Part shown: positions 52,490 through 61,000 of the stretch, in pieces
Numbering within the stretch: position 1 is the stretch's first letter
Layout: each line of letters starts with the position of its first letter
Assembly (NCBI GenBank): GCA_018136815.1
Contig: CM030933.1
Location: 310,001-374,000 of the forward strand
Direction: 5' to 3'
From: Isochrysis galbana
Taxonomy: Eukaryota; Haptophyta; Isochrysidales; Isochrysidaceae
Length of the DNA stretch: 64,000 bases
Made by a program: the position numbers and the translations under genes
The notes under the pieces: generated by a model
The model's input: only the letters and a program-made list of their open reading frames with translations
Databases searched by the model: none
What the model was told of the DNA's origin: nothing

Positions 52490-53125
52490 TAGGGCGGTCA
52501 AACCGTGTTTTTTTATTAGGGGTAAAAAAATGACCATCTCAATCTCAGAATTGAGGAAATTTAGGGATTTTTTTCGGGAGAAAGTTCCCAATACCCCCAA
52601 CTAGCACATATCCGGGGCCGATAGAGCTCAGCGCTCCGATCTTTACAGAAAACGACAAAGGAATATTAAGAATGAATGCTCGTCTAGGCTTGGTAGCGGA
52701 AGCAATCGGCCTTGCCGAGAGGCTCGACTAAGCCCTAGGCGCACAAGCCCCGTCTCCGAACGACATACAACCACACCGTAAAAACAACAACAGCAACACA
52801 AGAGACAACCAGCGTACCATGAGATGACGCCTACGCCTCGACACAGGAGAAACGGGCCACCTAGAGGCACAGGAGGAAGATGGGGAATCTCCACTAGGGG
52901 CCGGTGCACCCCGCCCAACCTAACCCCCCCCGCAACCTGGGCCCCAAGTAGTGCACGAGGGGAGTTGCCGCAAGGCGGGAAGCGAGGGAGAGGAAGGGAA
53001 ATGGGCGTGGCTACAGTAGTTAAACCCGTGGCCGCGCGCGAGGCGAGAACATTAAAAGGTTTTTTTTTAGCACATATCCGGGGCCCATTAGGACCCGGAC
53101 CCCCCCCTTGGGCCCCCACAACAAA
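52490..53125 (+). mobile_element. DNA-transposon terminal fragment split by a retrotransposon
   Basis: Left end TAGGGCGGTCAAAC. The block continues to CTAGCACATATCCGGGGCC, is interrupted at 52620-53067, then resumes with CATTAGGACCCGG and GGGCCCCCACAAC. The uninterrupted order is seen at 25364-25530. Confidence 0.75.
52602..53085 (+). mobile_element. non-LTR retrotransposon family 1 insertion with 18-bp TSD
   Basis: TAGCACATATCCGGGGCC is present at 52602-52619 and exactly at 53068-53085. The 448-bp insert codes for the last residues of ORF2 (IFTENDKGILRMNARLG and VAEAIGLAERLD) to a stop at about 52732. The family-1 3' UTR follows, ending GAGGCGAGAACATTAAAAGG and a T-run. It defines the exact 3' terminus of the family and the empty target at 25480. 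Confidence 0.9.
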
Positions 53126-53174
53126 ACGTAATCAAAAATTGACAAAAGACGCCAAAATCGCAAAAGCTTAAAAA

Positions 53175-53522
53175 GCCCAACTTCGAACCGATGCCGGGCG
53201 CGCTGCGTGGCCGAATTCGACGATCCATCCGGATGGGGGACCCCACCAGATACAGATACCAAATACGCATATCCCACCCGGATGGTCACGCCAATCGGGC
53301 AGGCCGCGCGCCGAACCCTCGTCGAAATCACCCCCATCCGCCGAGCCCATTGAACGTTGAGACGTCGCCGAGGGAGGCCCGGAGAGCCCAACTTCGAACC
53401 GATGCCGGGCGCGCTGCGTGGCCGAATTCGACGATCCATCCGGATGGGGGACCCCACCAGATACCAAATACGCATATCCCACCCGGATGGTCACGCCAAT
53501 CGGGCAGACCGCGCGCCGAACC
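53175..53522. repeat. direct repeat pair, about 140 bp, period 211
   Basis: 53175-53317 and 53386-53522 share GCCCAACTTCGAACCGATGC, GGCCGAATTCGACGATCCAT and GGATGGTCACGCCAATCGGG. The first copy has an extra AGATAC hexamer. The spacer is CCCTCGTCGAAATC...GGAGA. No supported gene; open frames run through both copies. Confidence 0.85.
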
Positions 53523-55044
53523 ACCACGTTAGAAAGAAATTTATCGCGCTGGCTGCCAGGAGGGAGCAGCCAGGGCGGCAAAACACAGAAAGGTCATGAC
53601 AGACAGTGAATGAGACAGTGCTACAAGGGGTGGGGTCTAGAACCTGGGACACCTGGTGGCACTGCAGACTGCAGATCTCACGAAGATACCTTTGGGCCAC
53701 GGTGTCTCAACAACAATCACAGGGAGCACAAAGCCTTACATATACCCCACCGCGGTTCTTTGGATAATACTTTGAGACAAACAGGCAGGCGCGCGAGGGA
53801 AGAGAGAAGGAATCGAGGATATAGGGAATCGGCAGGTATTGTCTTAGTATGAGCCATTGAAGCGTCGTGGGTGTTGATGAAGGTGAGATTCCTTAGATGC
53901 ACTAAGTCGATCTAGAGTGAGCTGAGATCCCCAAGATGAAGGCGAGGTCTAGAAGTCGATGTGCAAATGACTCGGGAACTCTAGAACTAAGAACTCGATG
54001 TGCATCAACTGCAGATGATTATGTGGAGATGTGGTGGATCGTATGGAGCTGTGGCTGTGGTGCGGCTGGGTGTGAGTGGAGGATGTACTGTAACATGAGA
54101 TGTATGGCCCAACTGGAGCATGGGGGGTGAACAATGGGGAGTCGAGGAAGCGTGCGGGGACGGGGCCGAAGACATGGGCGCACTCTCAGCCATCACGGGG
54201 CAGAGCAGCACGAGAACGGGAACGAAGGATGGACGAGGGGGCACAGAGGGCACTCGAGCGATAGCGCGGAGCGTAGCCAGGACACGGAGAGAAAACGTCA
54301 CGCGCGGGGGGGGAAGGGAATCGCGCGGGAAAGAAATAGACAAAAGGGGGCCGGAAACTCAAGGAAGCACTCGGGGAGAGACGGGAGGGGAGAGGGGGAA
54401 GAAGAGGGCTTCCGCGGGGGAGCCGGGGAGAGGAGAGGTGAGGGGGGCGGACCGATACTGGACGATACGGGAAGAAGGGAATTGGGGCGCGGCGACGGAG
54501 AGGGAGTCGCGCGAGAAGACCTAAGACCTAAAAACGGAACGTACAGGGGGGAAGTGTACAAGGCCCCCCCTTCATCCGCAACAGGAGAAGAGTCTGGAAG
54601 GTGGTGCACATGATGAAGGAGGCTGATGACTTGATGAAGGGGAATCTGGCAGACAAAGTTATCGGTAAAGACGATTCTATCGGTAAGCCGGTAAAGACGA
54701 TTCTCGATTCTATCGGTAAGCGGTAAGGACCGATGGATTGTGTTGGCAGATGATGGCACTCTGTGATAAAATTGTAGTCTTGTGGAGCGTCTCGTTGGCT
54801 AGCATCCCCAGCCACGTACACCGGACCAGCCATCACCAACCGTGCACACCTCCATCGCAGGGTAGGGGCTCTGTTGCCGATAAGGCATGTCCCTCAGCAC
54901 TACGATCTACGATTAAACTAAGACAACAAGAAAAGTCTGACAGTACTCATAGGACTCCGCGGCCGCTTCCGACGGGAAAGGGCAGCAACGGCTGCGCCAC
55001 CGCCGGCTGGCGCTGGCTGCCGTTCATTGGGCTGCGGGCTGCAG
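53523..55044. other. intergenic upstream of giant ORF
   Basis: Purine-rich DNA at 54180-54540, then an imperfect tandem repeat at 54660-54727 (GGTAAAGACGATTCTATC units). An acceptor-like GGGCTGCGGGCTGCAG ends directly before the ATG at 55045, so an untranslated or short coding 5' exon may lie here. No gene is recognised. Confidence 0.4.
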
Positions 55045-58000
55045 ATGGAGAAGCTGGCGGCGTCGCTTGGGCGCGTGCAGGAACTGAATGCGCGGCTCGA
55101 CCGCCTCGATGATATCCAAGCCCACGCTGCTTTGAGCAGCGCCTTCCGTGCCAGATCAGCCTCTCGACAGCAGACGACGAGCGGCCGGTGGCCGCTCTCT
55201 GGCGGCACATCTTGGGCTCCTCGCACAACGGAAGGCATGCGCGGAGACCCAATGCAAATGCTGCGCCAGACATCGAGGGTCAACGTCGCGTCCGCGTCGC
55301 AACGGTTAGCGATGACCAACAGGGGAAAAGCAGGAGCCGCGCAAGCTGAACCTTCATGTGCTGTGGCCCTGCAGAAGGATATGGACGACGCATCGATCGA
55401 CAAATACCTGCGCCGCTTGCACGGTGGGCCATCGGACACGGAGGCAGTGATCTGTATTCAATCTGCATGGCGGGGTCTAGCGCGGCGCCGAGCCTATCTT
55501 TCGCGGCTGCACAGAAAACATCTCTTCCTCGGTGACCACTTGCGAGCATGGCATCGTTTGACGGTAGCGTGCGTGCATAGACGCCAGCGACTATACGCCA
55601 TCGCCTTTGAGAATTGGGGAGACGATGTTGCTGAGTCACACGCAGCACTCGGCACCCTCGGGGCATTGCTATACCGTTCAAGAGGTATGTCAGCTACCTC
55701 CCAGCAGTGGCGAATGTGTGTGCAAGCACGCACCCAACATCTCAAGTATGTATCGGACCACGGTGAGAGTCCTGCGCCGATCGACGGCGACGCCATCGGT
55801 GCCGCTGCACGAGATCCGGACTGGGTGCTAAAGTCTCTTCAGCTATGTGCAAAATTTGAGTTGCGGAATCGAATGTTCACGTACTGGAAGCGGCATGTGC
55901 AATGGATCGATCGACGGCGCAATCAAGCTGGGCACCGCTTGAAAATGTGTGCTCGAACGGTGCAGCGATGGCCTACGGAGACGCTTGCGTTGTGCGTGCT
56001 GATGTGGAAACGGCTCACGAAGCTCAAGCTAGCATGGCGCCGTGGTTTGCCCCTTCCCAGCTACGAGCAAGAGCCCGATGACGTTTGGAACGCGTTCGAG
56101 GAGCTTGCCACCGCTCGCAGAGAGCGCAAGCAACAAGTCATGGCCAATTTTGACTTTATGTTCAAAAGACGAATCTGGCGTGCGTGGCGCGAGACCAAAG
56201 GTGGCTGGAGACGTGCCATCAGCCTAGAACCGTGGGAGCACCACATGCTAAACAAAGTGTGTGGCACTATTTTGCGTAAATGGCAGGCCTTTACGAAGTA
56301 CAAGCTGACGAATCGTGGGTTTCATCGATATATCTTGCACACCTGGAAACAGTACGCGCGTGCGAGTCGTCAGCTCATCCTCGAACGGAGAGCAACCTTG
56401 GCACGTCAGCAGCGCGCCCTCCTCGCGCTTAGTTTCGCCGGGATACATCGGTACGTCCTCTACCGACGGCGCTTGGCTGCTGCTTCCGCTGATAGAATGG
56501 CTGGACGCGCCCCCTTGCCGGATGCTGGGGCTGAGGCGGAGATTTTGCGACAACAGGGGCGTGGACGCGCTGCCGTCGCAACCAAGCGCGCAGTGGCGCT
56601 CGCTGCCGCTGCCGCTGGAGGGAGCAGCAGGGCCGCTTCAGCTCCGCGACGCTTTCGCCCTCTCGACCGTTCGAACGCACAGCCCGAATTTCTATTCGCG
56701 CCCATCTTGGCCGCTGTTTCCGAGGTGGCATCCAACGCCCTCATAGCGGCTAGGCGAGGGGTTCTTGGACGCCAATGGGTAGCGGGGTTTGCAATCGCGG
56801 GTATGAATACGCACATGCTGGCGACCGCGATGTTCTATGCGTGGGCACGCCGTGCGCGAGGCCAGTTAGCGTTGAGATGTTTTGGGTATGCTGTGATGCG
56901 GCGGAGTGCGACCAAGTTGATGGCTCTCGTGATTGCGGAGTGGAGGGTTGTCATCTTGGCCGCACGCACGGTCAAGGGCAACGCTGTCGGCAATCCCGAA
57001 AATGGGTTGGATGGTGCTGAGGCAGCATCAGCGCGGCGCAAACTCCGAAGCGAGTATGGGGTAGCGCGCCGGCGCCTTGAATACCAAGGCATACCGCCTC
57101 TTGAGGAGCTCCATGATCTCGCGCACGCGGGGGGATTCGACCCTAAAAGCGGTCAAGACCCACACCGGACGCGCATCCTATGGGGACATCAAGTGAAGGG
57201 CGACAGTCTCGTACACCGCAGTTTTGCGAGCGGCAGCTGGCCTCTTTGGCAAGCAGTGGCCACGCTCCTACCCAGCGTGGTGAAACGCTCCAATGCTCGC
57301 AAGGTCGACTTGTGGGATACGCCCTCCGAGCGCATGACTGTTAGAGCTTGCAACTGTCGTTACGTGGAGGAGGAGCACGAGACATCTGCGCAGAGAGACG
57401 TTGCTGCGGCAGTAAAAGCGCTTCGAAGCCGACTGCAGCGCGACGCTGAGGTGCTTAGACAGGTAGAAGCTGGCGAGGCGGCCCGCGGGTTGCGACGTGA
57501 AGTGCCAACTTTCACCTTAATGTCAGAGGTGGCCGAACATCGGGCCGCAATGGCTCGTGTCCCGAGAAAGTCTTCCTCGAGCAAATCACTGAAGAGATAC
57601 AGCAGTAGGAAGAATAGCGTAAAAGGAGGGGCATTACTACGAGACGGCTTGGAGATCCAGCTGGAGGCTCCTAGCGCCCCCGTTGCTATGGACGGTGACT
57701 GGGACTCTAGTGGAAGTGATGGAGCGCCCTCGACGAGCGTTGCACAGGCGGTAGCGGCAATACGCCTCAACACCGAGGAGTACACTGGCAAGGAGTACCT
57801 TCCACCCTTGTTGACGACAGGATGGTTGCCTTGGGACGATCCTGCGTCAGATATTGAAGAGACGGCTAAAGTTGATGTTGGGGAGTACGAGCAAGGTATC
57901 AGTGCACTACAAGCGCTACGGTCCTTTGGGGAGGAGCGAATGGCAAGACCAAGCATGCAACGCACTACGTCTCTGGAAATGATTGCGGGCCAAAGATCTC

Positions 58001-61000
58001 TTGCGCCAGTGCGTGCGGAGACGCAGCTGGCCTTTGGCGAGATGCTGGGAAGCGTGATGGCAAAGCGGCGACGGATTGTGGGGCCCGGGTGCGAGTCAGA
58101 GCAGCTGCGCCGGAGACGTAGCAGCGTGTTGGCTGTGGGAAAGTTGGATGTTCATTCGGACGAGAGTGAAGACGAACAAATGCGCGAAGCCATGAAAGTC
58201 ATTTCAGTGGTACGCCGGACATCAATTTCCTCAAGCGCGCAAGGTGATCACCAGCGAATCGGCAACAGCTGTGATTGCGAAGCCTCGTCCCCAAGACGAT
58301 CTAGTTGTCCAGCGAGCGGTGTTGCATCGCGATGGCTATCTAGAGGGTCTCATGTGAACACAGCCTTTGATGACGGCCAAACGGGTATGGGAGAGCTGGC
58401 TGAAGAGGAGCCCGGGGTACTTTGTAGCCCAAAGAATCGATGCTCGCCGAAATACAACCTTGCCCGGGCGCGGTGGGCAGCCGCAATAGCGGAAGCGATG
58501 CGGATTGCCCGGTCGAATAAATCGGTAGGAGACGATGGAAGGATGCTAAAGCCAGGAGAAGAAGGGAACGAAGATTTCAAGGAGGTGACCAAGCAAATGC
58601 GAGCGGAAATGGTGGAGGCATCAGCAGAGTTCGCGAGAAACGCGAATGAGAAAGAGGGCAGCAACTTCTCTCGAGGTGAAGTGGATGTCGGAGATGCGTT
58701 ACATTTGGCACCAAACGAGCGGGCGTCGGCGTCTTGGGGTGAGGATGTCGATGATGTGGGTGGGAAGAGCACACGCACACTGGGCGTGAGGCTGGACAAC
58801 TCGTCGATTGCATATATGGATGAATACGCCTGCGGGCTCCCCGCAGATGAACACGTTGGGAGCACCATTGCAGATGCTAGTGAGACTACATGTCACGATG
58901 GATCACTTGACGAGCGCGTCACTGAAGCGATCCTTGCTCCCATAGCGGACCAACCGCTGTGGAATGGGCAATTGGTGGCCCTGGGTCTAATGGAACGCGG
59001 GTCACCGGAAGACGCGTTGACGTACCAAGGGCGCCCACAACCAACGGACCCTCGTTCATTTCAGTCTCAAAGCGTGCCCCTCGGGGAGGATGGCATCATA
59101 AGTGATACGCAATGCACGATAGATGCATCGGAGGCCGCGATGGCTCGAGCGAACGCCGAAGCCGAAGCCAGGCGACGTGCTGCGGCGGCGATCGAGGCTG
59201 CTGCAGAAGCCGCAGCGGCGGAAGTTGCTGCGGCGGAGGCAGCGTCAGCGGCAGATGCGAAGGCATTGGCTGCAGCGGTTGTTGCGGCTGAGGTAGATGC
59301 TGCTGAAGCAGCGGTGGAAGCGGATCTGGAGGCAGCGGAGGCTGAGGCGGAGAAGGAGGTTGCTGCTATGGCTGCAGCGGAAGCGGAAGCGACCTGTGCA
59401 GCCGAAGCGGCAGCAGCAGTAGCGGAAGCAGAAGCCTCTGGAAATTGGGTCTGGACCGAGGTGGATTCTGCAGCAACGGATGTGGAAGTGCCTCGAAACT
59501 TGTCGGGCGTTCCAATGGTAGCTTCAATTGAACCGGATGCACCATCGCGAAACCAGTTGCAGGCAGTCCGGCATGAACTCAAGTCCTCGCCGGCCTTGGA
59601 TTCCACCATCACGCATACCTCTGCGCTCACGCTGGACACACATGCGGGAATGCCGTCGGGTCCTGCTGCAGTTGCAGCAGCCAAAGCAGAAGCGGCGGCG
59701 GCAAGAGCGATAAAAGCGGCGGAGATATACTCAGCTGGAATCGCGGCACGAGCCGCGAAGAGCCTGCAGATGAAAGCGGCAGCCGCAGCTGCCCGCAAAA
59801 AGCGCGAGCAAGCAGAAGCTGCCATGAAAGCTGCGGCCGAGGCTGCTGAACGTGCTAGACGCTCTGCGGAAATCAAAGCCGAGAGGAGACGGGCAGAAGC
59901 GGAGGCTGCAGAGGAGGCCGCGCGGACGGCTAAGGCGGCAGCGGAAGCCGAATGGGTAGCAACTGCGGCAGAGGTCTTGGTGCGCAAGCAGACAGTGGCT
60001 ATCGAAGAGGCCGAGAAGAAACTTTGTCGCGAAACGCTCGAAGCAGGGGCGGAAAGGGTACAGGACGAGGCAACGCGCTCGCTCGCCATAACACAAGTCA
60101 ATACGGTCAAAAGCCAGGCGCTGGAGGTAGCTAAGAGAGACGCAGCTGAACAGGAAGCCCGAGCAGCTGCGGCTGCAATGGAAGAGAGGCGAAGGATCGC
60201 GTCAATTCTTATCCAAGCTGCTTGTCGCGGGTTCTACGTTCGCAATTTGGTTGTTATCCACGCACGGATGGGCGTTACCTCTCAACGTGCACGAGACCGT
60301 CGGGCGGCCGCAATGACGATGCAGAGGATTTGGCGCGGCCGATCGGTGCGACTCGGTATTTACGTGGCTCGCGCTGCTATTCAGACGGCTGCGGCAGCTG
60401 CAAGCATGGCACTATGTCCCCACCTGCGCTATGCTTATTTGTTCGAACGGGCTTTACGTCGTAAGCGCAACAACGAGGCTCGCCAGAAGGCAGCAGCAAG
60501 GATGACGAGCGCCGCACGAGTTTACGCGGCCCGACGGCGTGTAGAGGAACTGCGCATGATTGTTCTGCGCGCCTATGCAGCAGTCGTGCTTCAATCATTC
60601 ATTCGTGGCGAGCGCGTGCGGTCCAAGTATCGGACAAGTCTCGCGGCGAGGGCAGTGGACGCCTCGATAGAGTATGATGCATGCCAAGCAGCCGCCCGCG
60701 TGATGGCTGGGAACCCAGCCGTGAAGAAGACGATCGGTACCTCCGCAGCATTCACCGAAGGCCTGCGCTCAATCACTAGCGAGATGATCGGTGCCAACAA
60801 ATACCCACCACACATATCCCGACCAGTTTCGGTGGGTGCACTATTTGAGCACAGTGAGTCTCGAGCAGCTCAATCTCGCGATGACATGTCCAATACGCGC
60901 CCCGCATCTGCTATCGAGTCAAAATTCGGCCTGAGACGGAAGGAGGCCCATACACACTCAGCCGTGGATGCATCAAACACTGGTGCCACACGCCTCATCA

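Noticed and set aside
59067..60110. 347-codon minus-strand Ala/Ser-rich frame
   Set aside because: It is the antisense shadow of the Ala/Glu-rich coiled coil of the giant ORF, produced by its GC-biased codon pattern.
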